A stretch of 64,000 bases of DNA from Corynebacterium suicordis DSM 45110 (lineage in GTDB: Bacteria > Actinomycetota > Actinomycetes > Mycobacteriales > Mycobacteriaceae), in NCBI RefSeq assembly GCF_015351405.1, contig NZ_JADKMY010000001.1, positions 620,001 to 684,000 of the forward strand, given 5' to 3'. The translations under genes and the position numbers were made by a program. Below are positions 30,292 to 39,178 of the stretch, piece by piece. The notes under the pieces were generated by a model. That model searched no databases. It saw nothing but the letters and a program-made list of their open reading frames with translations, and had not been told where the DNA came from. Position 1 is the stretch's first letter. Each line of letters starts with the position of its first letter.

Positions 30292-31243
30292 GCTCCACCG
30301 TTGGCAGAGAATCAGTGCGCGGCTCAAGTGAAAGGCGCGGCTCGGGCGCGGTGCGGGTCATCTGACACGTCAGGCATCCCGGTGCGAACTCCACCTCCGT
30401 GGTGAAAATCTGCGCATCGCCCAGGCGGATCTCCAAACGCTTGCGCAACAGCTCTGGGATCCGATCCTTCGGTTTCCCCGCGGCCTGAAACGGCATGAGG
30501 TGCCTGGCCACAACGCTTGCCACCGTCAAGGCGGCGGCTTCCACGTGCAGCGGATCGGCAGAAGTCGGTCTGCCCGCTGCCTGCATCCTGATGCTGTGCC
30601 ACTGTTCATCCTGAGTCACGTAGCTGTGGTCCATGCACTGCAGACAGGGCGTGACACCGGGGATGACCAGCGGCCCCAGGATGATCGCCCCATCAATGGC
30701 CACGCTCGGTAAATGACTGATTCCCGCCTGCATCAGCATGTAGTGCACGTCTGCGGTGAGGAAGATATTCCCCGGTAGTAGCGCCACGGAGCCGGCAGAA
30801 TGGCCGAGGATCAGCTCGCGCGGGGTGTTCACGATATGCGCCGCGAACCCCTCTTTGCGCAATGCGGCCACCTGCCGGTCGCTGGCGGAGCCGGATTTCA
30901 ATACGGGAATCGAAGGGTGCGCGGGGAATTCTCGCAGCACGCCGCAGCGCAGTAGTTCCTCCACGATGTCCTCGGCCGCCTCCAGACTCAGGCCGCAATA
31001 GCTCAATCCTGTGCTCAGTTCCGCCCGTGGGATGGGTAGGCGAGCGGCCGCAAACGTGGTGAGCACGTGACCAGTGGATACCTGCGCAGGCAGCGGCAGC
31101 ACCACGGCGTTGTGGGGCAGCACGCCGAACTGCACGCCCACCCCGGGCCGCGCAATCACGGCTGTACCGCGGTTGATGTGGACTTTTTCCCCAGAAAATT
31201 CCACAGTAGATCCCTCTGTGAATGCCCCCGCTGGTTCAGACAA
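30272..31243 (-). CDS. Cyclodehydratase-domain / ThiF-like protein without partner (Rv3196-like)
   Basis: 323 residues. TTG start at 31243 supported by GGGGGAAG 4 bases upstream. The C-terminal half resembles the TOMM cyclodehydratase/E1-like fold: GPLVIPGVTPCLQCMDHSYVTQDEQW and a second CxxC (GCLTCQ) complete a zinc-type Cys pair arrangement. The N-terminus has a winged-helix-like leader-binding segment (LSLEAAEDIVEELLRCGVL). No YcaO gene or precursor peptide is visible nearby, so it cannot be tied to a peptide product; similar orphan proteins occur in mycobacteria. It is convergent with uvrD2 and overlaps it by 20 bases at the 3' ends. Confidence 0.7.
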   Translation of the reverse strand: MSEPAGAFTEGSTVEFSGEKVHINRGTAVIARPGVGVQFGVLPHNAVVLPLPAQVSTGHVLTTFAAARLPIPRAELSTGLSYCGLSLEAAEDIVEELLRCGVLREFPAHPSIPVLKSGSASDRQVAALRKEGFAAHIVNTPRELILGHSAGSVALLPGNIFLTADVHYMLMQAGISHLPSVAIDGAIILGPLVIPGVTPCLQCMDHSYVTQDEQWHSIRMQAAGRPTSADPLHVEAAALTVASVVARHLMPFQAAGKPKDRIPELLRKRLEIRLGDAQIFTTEVEFAPGCLTCQMTRTAPEPRLSLEPRTDSLPTVEPKPRSA

Positions 31244-31263
31244 CGAACTTCCCCCACCCTTTG

Positions 31264-31297
31264 CTCAATGTGATATCCCCCCGGAAATCACATTGAG
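31264..31297. repeat. Perfect 11-bp inverted repeat upstream of the cyclodehydratase-like gene
   Basis: Arms CTCAATGTGAT (31264-31274) and ATCACATTGAG (31287-31297) with a 12-base spacer, 20 to 55 bases before the TTG start and about 30 bases after the stop of the upstream zincin gene. There is no T-run. It could be an operator or an attenuating hairpin. Confidence 0.7.
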
Positions 31298-31326
31298 TGT
31301 ATCAACAACTTCGCACCCGAGAGCAC

Positions 31327-32826
31327 CTAGCGGTTTTCGCCGTCGCCTGCGCCATCCTGGTCGTCATCCTGGCTGGAACCATCCTCGCCGTCCTTATCCT
31401 CTGGCTTATCCGCATCCTGCTGCAGCTCGCGTTCTAGTCGCTCGATCTCAGAGATGGGGTTGAAATCCTTCATGTCGTCGGCGTCGAAGGTCACATGACC
31501 AATAAACGCGGCCGGGTTGTCCAGATCCTCGGCGACGGGGAGGAAATCGGCGTGATCCCAAATGGCATCGCGCTTCTCGGTGCCCACTGCCTCTTCTAGT
31601 CGACGCCACAAGTCAGCAGCCTCCGCGGCCTTCGGCGCGGAGAGGCTAATGCCCAAAGTCTTGGTGAAGTTCTGCATCGCAGGGGTGCCATTGGTGCGGA
31701 AGCTTTCCCAGGCTGCCCCGATCATGGCTGCTTCTGGCACGCGGGAGCCCAGCGCGGAACCGACCACGTAATCAACCCAACCTTCCACGAGGGAGAGGCT
31801 GGTCTCCAAGCGCTGGCGAGCATGGACGTTGGTGGAAACGACCTCGGGGAAGATGTCCTGGCTCTGCATGCGGTTCATCATTTCCTGCATGGCAGCCGGG
31901 TCATTCATCATCTCGGGATTGAACTCGCGGGTGGCCTCATCCATCTTGGAGGTATCGATGGTGAGACCCGCGGCGAACTCCTCAACGTCCAGGATCAGAC
32001 GCTCGCGCAACCAGGGCACGTGCTGGAAGAGGCGGTGGTGGGCGGCCTCGCGCGCAGCCAGGTAGAGCAGCGTCTCGCGCTCCTTGGCACCCAGCTTCTT
32101 GGAGAGTTCCTCGAGGTGAGAGGTGGCAATAGCTGCGGTGCGGCCGGTGGTCAGCGGCATGCCCCATTGGGTGGACAGCGTGACTCCCTTGGCCAGCTCG
32201 CCCAGGGTATTGCCCAGCTGCATGCCCACGTTCATGCTGTTGACCTGCTTCATGATGGCTTCCATGGGGCCCAGCTGGCCGCGCATTTCCTCCGGCAGGG
32301 CAGACAGGGATGCTTCGCCGAGCTTTTCTGCCAGCGGGTTGATGATCCGCTTCCAGGTGGGCAACGTCTCCTCGAGCCATTGTTCGGGTCCAAAGGCCAC
32401 GGAACCGGTAGCACCGGCGGGCAGGGAAGTGGCTTCATCGAGCCACAGTTCAGCCAAACGCACGGATTCCGCAACGGCCTGGGAATCACTGCTGGAGGGA
32501 TTCGAGGCCTTACCGATGTTCTGCCGCGCAATGCGCTCAGCCATGGAGTAGTTCACGGAGCTGCTGGATTCTGAGTTCATATCCGTACCGAAGCCACTGA
32601 GCATGGAGCCGAACTGGTTCAGGATGTCTCCGAGCCCGCCACCCTGCATGCCGCCAGCGCCACCGGGCATGCCGGTATTTCCGCCGAAAAAGAAGCCGAA
32701 GGGGCCAGCACCGAAGTTGCCGGAGCCGTTTCCTTCGCCCTTATCGTTGTTATCTCGGTTCTTGCGCCGACGTTCATCGTCGGAGTCATCGTCCGAGTGA
32801 TTGAATCCGAACCCGAAGTTACTCAT
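31327..32826 (-). CDS. Zinc-dependent metalloprotease-like protein (DUF2342/zincin_2, Rv3195-like)
   Basis: 499 residues from the ATG at 32826 (MSNFGFGFNHSDDD). An Asp/Asn/Gly-rich low-complexity N-terminus (1-90) with FFFGGNTGMPGGAGGMQGGG is followed by the DUF2342 domain. The zinc-ligand region is REAAHHRLFQHVPWL (about 220-236, EAxHHxLF pattern). The C-terminus is acidic (DKPEDKDGEDGSSQDDD). Members of this family (TIGR03624) are predicted zincins of unknown substrate. It lies divergent from the PDZ-Lon protease gene, with start codons about 90 bases apart, so the two may share control. Confidence 0.85.
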   Translation of the reverse strand: MSNFGFGFNHSDDDSDDERRRKNRDNNDKGEGNGSGNFGAGPFGFFFGGNTGMPGGAGGMQGGGLGDILNQFGSMLSGFGTDMNSESSSSVNYSMAERIARQNIGKASNPSSSDSQAVAESVRLAELWLDEATSLPAGATGSVAFGPEQWLEETLPTWKRIINPLAEKLGEASLSALPEEMRGQLGPMEAIMKQVNSMNVGMQLGNTLGELAKGVTLSTQWGMPLTTGRTAAIATSHLEELSKKLGAKERETLLYLAAREAAHHRLFQHVPWLRERLILDVEEFAAGLTIDTSKMDEATREFNPEMMNDPAAMQEMMNRMQSQDIFPEVVSTNVHARQRLETSLSLVEGWVDYVVGSALGSRVPEAAMIGAAWESFRTNGTPAMQNFTKTLGISLSAPKAAEAADLWRRLEEAVGTEKRDAIWDHADFLPVAEDLDNPAAFIGHVTFDADDMKDFNPISEIERLERELQQDADKPEDKDGEDGSSQDDDQDGAGDGENR

Positions 32827-32917
32827 GGTCTTCACCGTACCTTCGCAATTGCTCACCGTGGGCTGCCTACCGGCGCGTTTGTGTGTGCCGACAGCGAACA
32901 CGGGTAAGCTTTGCCGG

Positions 32918-34000
32918 GTGAGTTTTTGGAATCGACGCAGCCGCACAGTAGTGATCGGCGCCGTACCTGTGGTTTTGCTGGTCTCTTTGATCGGTTTGCC
33001 CACGGTCCCCGGTACCGATGTTGATCTCACCGTGCCTTATGCCGCCCAAGGCAAGGGCCCCACCTTCAACACTTTGGGTGAGTTCAACGGCAAGCAAGTG
33101 GTGGAAATCAAGGGTGAGAAGCCGGATGAAACTTCCGGCAATCTCAACATGACCACCGTTTCCGTGCGCACCAACATGACCTTGGCCCAGGCTCTGGGCC
33201 GGTGGATGTTCTCCGATGATGTGCTGGTCCCCATTGAACAAATCTTCCCACCGGGGCAGTCGCAAGAAGCTGTGCAGGAGAAGAACGCGGTTGCTTTTGC
33301 TTCCTCGGAATCAAACGCCACCATCTCTGCGATGAATTACCTCAAGCGCCCCACCGAGGTGATGGTCATGCAGATCAGCGATGATTCCCCAGCCAGTGGA
33401 GAAATCCACATCAATGACATCGTGCGCAAGGTGGACGGGGTGGAGATCACCAAGCCGGATCAGCTGGCAGAAGAAGTGCGCAAGCATCAACCGGGGGACA
33501 AGATCCCCATCACGTTGTTCCGCCAAGAGCGGGAAATTGAGAAGCAGGTGGAACTGGGCACCATCCCTGAATCCCTGCGGGAAAAATCGCAGGATGATTC
33601 CGTGCCATTTTTGGGCGTGACCACCGTGGCGCAACCCGCGGGCGACCTCACTGTGGAATACAACCTGACGGATGTGGGCGGGCCTTCGGCTGGCCTGATG
33701 TTCTCGCTGGCAGTGGTGGATAAGCTCAGCCCAGGCGAGCTCTCCGGAGGGCGATTCGTGGCGGGCACCGGCACCATCGATGCCAACGGCGAAGTGGGAC
33801 CAATCGGTGGCATCGCGCACAAGATCCGCGCCGCCGCGGACGAAGGGGCAGAAGTGTTCCTGGTTCCCGCGGATAACTGCTCGGAGGCCAAGACCGCCGA
33901 GCGGCCGGAGATCAAGCTGGTGAAGGTGGATTCACTGGAAGATGCGGTGGGGGATCTCAACGCCATCAATTCCGGCGCTGAGCCCAGCCTTTGTGACTAG
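32918..34000 (+). CDS. PDZ and Lon-type (S16) membrane serine protease (Rv3194c-like)
   Basis: 360 residues from GTG at 32918 (MSFWNRRSR). One N-terminal membrane helix (about 9-28, VVIGAVPVVLLVSLIGL) anchors the protein. A PDZ domain spans about 150-230 (INDIVRKVDGVEITKPDQLAEEV), followed by the S16 catalytic domain with Ser in GGPSAGLMFSLAVVD and the dyad Lys in GGIAHKIRAA. The family cleaves membrane or cell-surface substrates. Its divergent partner is a predicted zincin, and both neighbours recur together in mycobacteria. Confidence 0.92.
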   Translation: MSFWNRRSRTVVIGAVPVVLLVSLIGLPTVPGTDVDLTVPYAAQGKGPTFNTLGEFNGKQVVEIKGEKPDETSGNLNMTTVSVRTNMTLAQALGRWMFSDDVLVPIEQIFPPGQSQEAVQEKNAVAFASSESNATISAMNYLKRPTEVMVMQISDDSPASGEIHINDIVRKVDGVEITKPDQLAEEVRKHQPGDKIPITLFRQEREIEKQVELGTIPESLREKSQDDSVPFLGVTTVAQPAGDLTVEYNLTDVGGPSAGLMFSLAVVDKLSPGELSGGRFVAGTGTIDANGEVGPIGGIAHKIRAAADEGAEVFLVPADNCSEAKTAERPEIKLVKVDSLEDAVGDLNAINSGAEPSLCD

Positions 34001-34018
34001 TGACTAGTCTTCTAGCAG

Positions 34019-34564
34019 TTAGTCTTCGTAGTCTTCCTCGAAAGTCGTGCGCAACGCAGTGATCACACCGGGGGCGATCTCATCGCCGCCCAGCAAATCG
34101 ACGTTGTCCTGCGCGAAAGGATCCGCAGCCAGCTCTTCCTCCGTGGGGCGCAGCTGGATAAAGGCGCGCTCGGCGCCGCTGCCGTTGTCGTTGAGCACCC
34201 CGGAGATCAAACGAGCAGCCCGTGGTTCGGCGGACGCGCCTTCCGCCGAGTTCACGAACGTGATCTCCTGCGCGAGGATCGCTCCCACGACCTGCTCCGG
34301 CCAGCGGATACTCGCAATGAACTCGCCCAGCTCCTCGGATCCCGGAAGAATATTCTCCGGAATGCCTTCCTGAACCACCAGGGCTAGGGGATTGTGGGCG
34401 TCGTCATCCAAGGAAGACCCCATCGCATCGGCGACCAAAAAATGGGGAACCAGGCCAAATAGGGTCGGGGGTTGATCCCATCCCTCGGCTTGGACGAAGT
34501 CGATGGCTTCCAACATCGCCACGTTGAGCACGCGGATGTCATGAAGATCTGGAGTGTTCGGCAC
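34019..34564 (-). CDS. PPA1309 family protein
   Basis: 181 residues, GTG start. The sequence (FGLVPHFLVADAMG; EGIPENILPGSEELGEFIASIRWPEQVVGAILAQEI) matches the conserved actinobacterial PPA1309 family. No signal peptide, membrane helix or catalytic motif is visible, and function is unknown. It is convergent with the PDZ-Lon gene (18 bases apart) and divergent from the UPF0182 gene. The same neighbours are found in other Corynebacterium and Mycobacterium. Confidence 0.85.
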   Translation of the reverse strand: MPNTPDLHDIRVLNVAMLEAIDFVQAEGWDQPPTLFGLVPHFLVADAMGSSLDDDAHNPLALVVQEGIPENILPGSEELGEFIASIRWPEQVVGAILAQEITFVNSAEGASAEPRAARLISGVLNDNGSGAERAFIQLRPTEEELAADPFAQDNVDLLGGDEIAPGVITALRTTFEEDYED

Positions 34565-34652
34565 TGGGGAACTCCCTGCAAAGATTGGGTGCGACGCCTA
34601 TTTAGGCACTGTCAGGAAAGGCACGTAGTCTAGGTGAGACGACCTTTACATT

Positions 34653-34671
34653 CGTCGTACATCCTACGACG
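34653..34671. repeat. Inverted repeat in the divergent PPA1309/UPF0182 promoter region
   Basis: Perfect 7-bp arms CGTCGTA (34653-34659) and TACGACG (34665-34671) with a 5-base spacer, in the 138-base divergent intergenic region about 32 bases before the UPF0182 start. Candidate operator or leader hairpin; no regulator can be named. Confidence 0.4.
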
Positions 34672-34702
34672 TGCTCCATGCTGATCAGGAGAGATCCCCA
34701 CC

Positions 34703-37700
34703 TTGAGCATCACGCCGCCACCTCCAGCCGGTAAGAAGTCGCCCTTTTCCAAGCCCCAGCCCAACCGCCGAGCCAAATTCTTCGGCTTCCTGGCCGGACT
34801 GATAGGAATCGCCTTCTTCATAGTCCCCGTCATCGTGTCCAATTATGTGGATTGGTCATGGTTCCGCAGCGTGGAATATCAAGGGGTGTTCGTTAACGTC
34901 CTGGTAGCGCGCATCGTGCTGTTCGTGCTCTTCGGAGCGCTGGCCGGGTTACTGACGTGGCTGGCTGTGTACTCGGCATACCGGGCGCGGCCGGACGATC
35001 TGGCCTCGCTGAACTCCACCTCTCCGCTGGCGCAGTACCGCCCAGCGATCAGCAAGAACCTGCGCCCGTTGCTCCTGGGGCTACCCACCTTCGTGGCGCT
35101 GATCACCGGCCTGATTGCCCAGAGCAATTGGCGTACCGCGCTGCTGTTTTTCAACGGAACAGACTTCGGGGTGCAGGATCCGCAGTTCAATAAGGATCTG
35201 GGGTTCTACGCCTTCAACCTGCCCTTCCTCCAGCTGGTGCTGTCCACCGCGAGCATGCTGCTCATCCTCGCGTTCGTGATCAACGGCTTTGCCCACTACA
35301 TGTTGGGTTCCATCACCACCGGCAATCCTCGGGTGGGGGAGAAGGCCTCTGTATCCGTGGCTGCGCGTCGCCAACTGCTGCTCATCGCGGGTGTGTGGAT
35401 GCTGCTCAAGGCCGTGGATTACTGGTTTGACCGCTATGGCCTGATGAACAACAAGCAGCAGACCTTCACCGGTGCTTCGTTCACGGATGTGAACGCGATG
35501 CTGCCCGCGCAGATCATCCTGCTGGTGATCTCCCTGTTCGTGGCCGCCATGTTCTTCGCCACCATCGTGTTGAAGGATCTGCGTGTGCCCGCTTTGGCCG
35601 TGGCGCTGATGATCGGTTCCAACCTGGTGGTAGGCGTGGCCTGGCCACTCATCCTGGAGCAGTTCTCCGTGAACCCGAACCGCGCGGAAAAGGAAAGCCA
35701 GTTCATCGCGCGCAACATTGATGCCACCCGCCATGCGTATGGCATCGGCGGAGATCACGTGGCCTATGAGGAAAACTGGGGCGCGGAGGACAATCAAAAG
35801 CCGGAGGAAGAGCGTCGCTCTATCGCCAGCGAAGAGTCCACCCTCTCCAACATCCGTCTGCTGGATCCAGAGGTGCTGAGCCCCACCTTCACCCAGCAGC
35901 AGCAGTTGCGCAACTTCTACGGATTCCCGGAAGAGTTGAGTATCGACCGCTACCAGGTGGACGGGGAAACCCGGGACTTCGTGGTGGCCGCCCGCGAGAT
36001 CAACCCGAACTCCCTGACGGGTAACCAGAATGACTGGCTGAACCGCCACACCGTGTACACGCACGGCAACGGTTTCATCGCGGCACCGGCCAACAAGGTG
36101 GATGAGGTGGCGCGCGAGGCTGGATCTGCTCGCGGTGGCTTCCCCGTGTACACCCGCGCTGACCTGCAGTCCTTGGCCAGCGGCCGCCAAGGTGGAGAGC
36201 TGGAGGTGGATCTGGAGCAGCCTCGCGTGTACTTCGGCCCGCTCATCGCCTCCTCCGCGGATTCCAACGCTGATTACGCCATCGTTGGCACCACCGGGCA
36301 GGAGCCCGTGGAGTATGACACCGATACGCAGAACTACTCCTACACCGGCTCGGGCGGCTCGGACATCTCCAATTACTTCAACCGGGTGATGTTCTCCGCT
36401 CACTTCGAGTCCATGAACATGCTGCTCTCGGACCGCATCGGTGATGATTCCAAGATCATCTTCGAACGCGATCCCCGCGAGCGCGTGCACAAGGTGGCGC
36501 CGTGGTTGACCACCGATTCCAAGACCTACCCAGTGGTGGTGGATGGCCGCATCAAGTGGGTCGTGGATGGTTACACCACGTTGACCAACCTGCCGTACTC
36601 CGAGCGCATGTCCCTGACTGATTCCACCGCTGATTCCCTGAATCCGGATGGCGTGAGCCAGACCCAGTTGGTGAACAATGATGTCTCCTACATCCGCAAC
36701 TCGGTGAAGGCCGTGGTGGATGCCTACGACGGTTCCGTGGATCTCTATGCCTTCGATGAGTCCGATCCCGTGCTCAAGGCCTGGCAGGGTGCTTTCCCCG
36801 ATGTAGTGAAGCCGAAGGAAGAGATTTCCAAGCAGTTGATGGAGCACCTGCGCTACCCGGAGGATCTGTTCAAGGTGCAGCGCGAGCTGGTTGCCAAGTA
36901 CCACGTATCGGATCCGGGAGTGTTCTTCCAGAACGATGCCTTCTGGTCCGTTCCTTCCGACCCTTCCGCCAAGGAAGGCTCCCAGCAGTTGGCTCAGCCG
37001 CCGTACTACGTGGTGGCGAAGGATCCCCGCAAGGAAGAGTCAGCATTCCAGCTGATCACCCCGTTCGTGGGTCTGCGCCGCGAGTACTTGGCAGCTCATA
37101 TGACCGTTGATTCCGACGCCACGTCTGAAAACTACGGTCATATTTCCGTGCGTGTACTACCAACTGGCACGCAGACCCCTGGCCCGAAGCAGGCACAGGA
37201 CACGATGATGTCCTCGGATGAGATTGCCCGCGAACGCTCGCTGTTGGAGGGCTCAAACTTGCTGACCAACGGTAACTTGCTGACCCTTCCGGTGGGCGAT
37301 GGGCAGATCCTCTACGTGGAGCCCGTCTACTCCCGCCGTCAAGGACAGGAATCCGCTTTCCCCAAGCTCCTACGTGTACTGGTTTCCTACAACGGTCAGG
37401 TGGGTTATGCACCGACCATCGCAGAAGCTCTTGATCAGGTGGGAATTGATCCGGAAAATGCCATTGACTTGGAAGAGGTCGACGGTTCCGTAGTCAACGG
37501 TGGAGGCTCCGGATCTTCACAGGGCAGCGGAAGCTCTTCATCCAATGGAGATTCCAACGGATCTACTTCCGGAACCACCGGCGGGAATGCCACTTCTGCA
37601 GAGGAGCGGGTGCGCCAGGCCATGGACAAGGTGAAAAAGGCTCGTACCGAAGGAACCTTTGAGGAGTTCGGCAAGGCACTCGATGAGCTGGACAAGGCAG

Positions 37701-37726
37701 TGGCGGATCTGCAGAAGAAGCAGTAA
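34703..37726 (+). CDS. UPF0182 family large membrane protein (Rv3193c-like)
   Basis: 1007 residues. TTG start supported by AGGAGAG about 10 bases upstream. A cytoplasmic Pro/Lys-rich N-terminus precedes about seven membrane helices in the first 330 residues (e.g. FFGFLAGLIGIAFFIVPVIV; RIVLFVLFGALAGLLTWL; FVALITGLIA; LLILAFVINGF; IILLVISLFVAAMFF), then a large extracytoplasmic domain of ~550 residues typical of UPF0182. The end is a Gly/Ser-rich linker and a short amphipathic helix (EERVRQAMDKVKKART) likely to form a coiled coil. Function is unknown; the family is conserved across Actinobacteria. The stop is followed by a weak hairpin (37727-37760). Confidence 0.93.
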   Translation: MSITPPPPAGKKSPFSKPQPNRRAKFFGFLAGLIGIAFFIVPVIVSNYVDWSWFRSVEYQGVFVNVLVARIVLFVLFGALAGLLTWLAVYSAYRARPDDLASLNSTSPLAQYRPAISKNLRPLLLGLPTFVALITGLIAQSNWRTALLFFNGTDFGVQDPQFNKDLGFYAFNLPFLQLVLSTASMLLILAFVINGFAHYMLGSITTGNPRVGEKASVSVAARRQLLLIAGVWMLLKAVDYWFDRYGLMNNKQQTFTGASFTDVNAMLPAQIILLVISLFVAAMFFATIVLKDLRVPALAVALMIGSNLVVGVAWPLILEQFSVNPNRAEKESQFIARNIDATRHAYGIGGDHVAYEENWGAEDNQKPEEERRSIASEESTLSNIRLLDPEVLSPTFTQQQQLRNFYGFPEELSIDRYQVDGETRDFVVAAREINPNSLTGNQNDWLNRHTVYTHGNGFIAAPANKVDEVAREAGSARGGFPVYTRADLQSLASGRQGGELEVDLEQPRVYFGPLIASSADSNADYAIVGTTGQEPVEYDTDTQNYSYTGSGGSDISNYFNRVMFSAHFESMNMLLSDRIGDDSKIIFERDPRERVHKVAPWLTTDSKTYPVVVDGRIKWVVDGYTTLTNLPYSERMSLTDSTADSLNPDGVSQTQLVNNDVSYIRNSVKAVVDAYDGSVDLYAFDESDPVLKAWQGAFPDVVKPKEEISKQLMEHLRYPEDLFKVQRELVAKYHVSDPGVFFQNDAFWSVPSDPSAKEGSQQLAQPPYYVVAKDPRKEESAFQLITPFVGLRREYLAAHMTVDSDATSENYGHISVRVLPTGTQTPGPKQAQDTMMSSDEIARERSLLEGSNLLTNGNLLTLPVGDGQILYVEPVYSRRQGQESAFPKLLRVLVSYNGQVGYAPTIAEALDQVGIDPENAIDLEEVDGSVVNGGGSGSSQGSGSSSSNGDSNGSTSGTTGGNATSAEERVRQAMDKVKKARTEGTFEEFGKALDELDKAVADLQKKQ

Positions 37727-37760
37727 CCCCTGCGGTTTAGCGACGCATAGCGAGCAGGGG
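37727..37760 (+). terminator. Weak hairpin after the UPF0182 gene
   Basis: Arms CCCCTGC (37727-37733) and GCAGGGG (37754-37760) separated by 20 bases; no T-run. A possible weak terminator before the tRNA gene. Confidence 0.35.
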
Positions 37761-37873
37761 AGATCTCCAGTCAGATGCCCCATGAACTGGCGATTTCACA
37801 ATTGCCCCGCTGTGCGTTAGAGTAAACGAGTCGCTAACAAAGACAACCGCAAGGTTGTGTGTTATGCACTCGA

Positions 37874-37950
37874 CGCGGGGTGGAGCAGCTCGGTAGCTCG
37901 CTGGGCTCATAACCCAGAGGTCGTAGGTTCGAATCCTGCCCCCGCTACCA
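37874..37950 (+). tRNA. Initiator tRNA-fMet (CAU), CCA encoded
   Basis: 77 bases from CGCGGGGTGGAGC to the encoded CCA. The anticodon loop CTCATAA gives CAU, flanked by the three G-C pairs (GGG/CCC) of initiator tRNAs in the anticodon stem. The first acceptor pair is the C1-U72 mismatch that marks bacterial initiator tRNAs. D-arm, variable loop and T-loop (GGTTCGAATCC) are regular. A clear terminator follows. A plausible promoter is TTCACA (37795-37800) with TAGAGT (37818-37823), 17 bases apart. Confidence 0.97.
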
Positions 37951-37955
37951 ACTTC

Positions 37956-37991
37956 AAGTCCCGATCAGCATTGCGCTGATCGGGACTTTTT
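37956..37991 (+). terminator. Rho-independent terminator of tRNA-fMet
   Basis: Perfect 14-bp stem AAGTCCCGATCAGC (37956-37969) / GCTGATCGGGACTT (37975-37988) followed by TTT. Confidence 0.9.
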
Positions 37992-38067
37992 GCGTTCCTC
38001 ATTCTGTAGGTCACTGTTGAGTAGTTCACTCAGCAAATTATTCTGCGGGGCAGATTGTCAGCAGCGT

Positions 38068-38634
38068 TCAGTCCTCGTCGTCAATGGCGTGGGCGCGGGC
38101 CACTTCTTCGCGGGCTTGCGCCTTCTTGCGGTAGCGCAAGATGGTGCTGATGGCGATCACAACAGCCATGCCGATGATTCCACCGAACATCGATGCACCC
38201 GGGGAATCGGAGTTACCCATTGTGGAACCTAGGCCGACGGGGAACAGCGGGTGGCCATTGACCTGGTGGAAGGCCATGGCGAAAAGCCACGCAAGGGCCA
38301 AGCAAATGGAAATGACGTAAGAAACCGTTAGCCGCATCGGCCGAATGTTCGCAACGCTCAGCGCGAGATCGATGCCCGCGCGCTTGCAGTAGCCGGATAT
38401 TGCAAGCGTGCCCACCAGGGGGCTGAGCATGAGGAGGGCACTCCAGTAGCCGGCGCCGATCGCGGCAAAGAGGATGCCAAGCGCGAATAACACGAACGTG
38501 GAGAGAACCGCGGACAGTGTGTAAGCACGGAGAATGATATCGCGCTCGCGTTCGTCGCCCATCGAGGGATCGCCGAAGCCGGCGATTCTATCGGCCAGAG
38601 CATTGGAGCGGCGTTTGCTTAGCGAGCGACTCAT
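38068..38634 (-). CDS. Hypothetical membrane protein (four helices)
   Basis: 188 residues; basic N-terminus (SRSLSKRRSN), four predicted helices at about 40-60, 64-80, 103-121 and 145-166, and a charged C-terminus (YRKKAQAREEVARAHAIDDED). The ATG at 38634 has AGGAGG just upstream. No recognised domain. It lies isolated between the tRNA terminator and a divergent small gene. Not found in the M. tuberculosis core order, so it may be genus-specific. Confidence 0.7.
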   Translation of the reverse strand: MSRSLSKRRSNALADRIAGFGDPSMGDERERDIILRAYTLSAVLSTFVLFALGILFAAIGAGYWSALLMLSPLVGTLAISGYCKRAGIDLALSVANIRPMRLTVSYVISICLALAWLFAMAFHQVNGHPLFPVGLGSTMGNSDSPGASMFGGIIGMAVVIAISTILRYRKKAQAREEVARAHAIDDED

Positions 38635-38730
38635 GTTCCTCCTTGATGGTGATGACGACTTCGAGAGTGACCGAGAATGTCTTTAAGTATTTTGTAGCAC
38701 CGAACTCCAGTTCTCATTACTCTCAGAGTC

Positions 38731-39093
38731 ATGACTCACCAAGACTTACTCACCATGCTGATCCTCCCGGAAGAAGAGCAGCGCATCACCGAGTTCCTCC
38801 GAGCTCGCGTATCTCAGGACACCCAAGTGAAGTTCACTGAAGTTTCCACTGACTATTCGCTCTTGGAGCAATGGGCTGCAGAGCATCCCGGAAGCCCAGT
38901 GGGGGATAGGCGAGTGAAAACCCTCAGCGTGCAGGGTTCAGACATCAATCCTCAAGCTCTCGCGGAGGCCGTGATCGACTTGATCACCCCGCACGCCCGC
39001 GGAGAAAATGCACGCCTCAAGCAGGGTGAAAGCGTGCGAGTTTCCGCAGATCAGATTCCCTGGTCTGCTCACTATTCCCTCTGGTCTAAGTAA
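38731..39093 (+). CDS. Hypothetical protein (120 residues)
   Basis: 120 residues, mostly hydrophilic with mixed alpha/beta character (MTHQDLLTMLILPEEEQRI; QALAEAVIDLITPHARGENARLKQ). No signal peptide, helix or catalytic motif seen. The frame has good codon use for this genome and is closed by a strong terminator, which supports it as a real gene. No function can be proposed. Confidence 0.55.
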   Translation: MTHQDLLTMLILPEEEQRITEFLRARVSQDTQVKFTEVSTDYSLLEQWAAEHPGSPVGDRRVKTLSVQGSDINPQALAEAVIDLITPHARGENARLKQGESVRVSADQIPWSAHYSLWSK

Positions 39094-39106
39094 TCCCCAG
39101 CAATAC

Positions 39107-39141
39107 AAAAAGTGCTCCAGCATTGCGCTGGAGCACTTTTT
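39107..39141. terminator. Bidirectional Rho-independent terminator
   Basis: Stem AAAAAGTGCTCCAGC (39107-39121) / GCTGGAGCACTTTTT (39127-39141), perfect 15 bp with a 5-base loop and runs of A and T at both ends. It serves the plus-strand hypothetical and the minus-strand DUF6114 gene. Confidence 0.92.
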
Positions 39142-39178
39142 CATTCTCGGCCGGTAGTGGCCGAGTTTCTTTCGCGAA

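Noticed and set aside
28195-30327. 710-codon minus-strand frame opposite uvrD2
   Set aside because: The plus strand clearly encodes UvrD2; the antisense product has His/Arg/Gly-rich shadow composition.
31264-31297. GlxR/CRP operator
   Set aside because: TGTGA and TCACA are present but 14 bases apart instead of 6, so the arms do not fit the CRP site.
30272-37726. TOMM-type natural product cluster
   Set aside because: Only the cyclodehydratase-like gene is seen; no YcaO, oxidase or precursor gene nearby.
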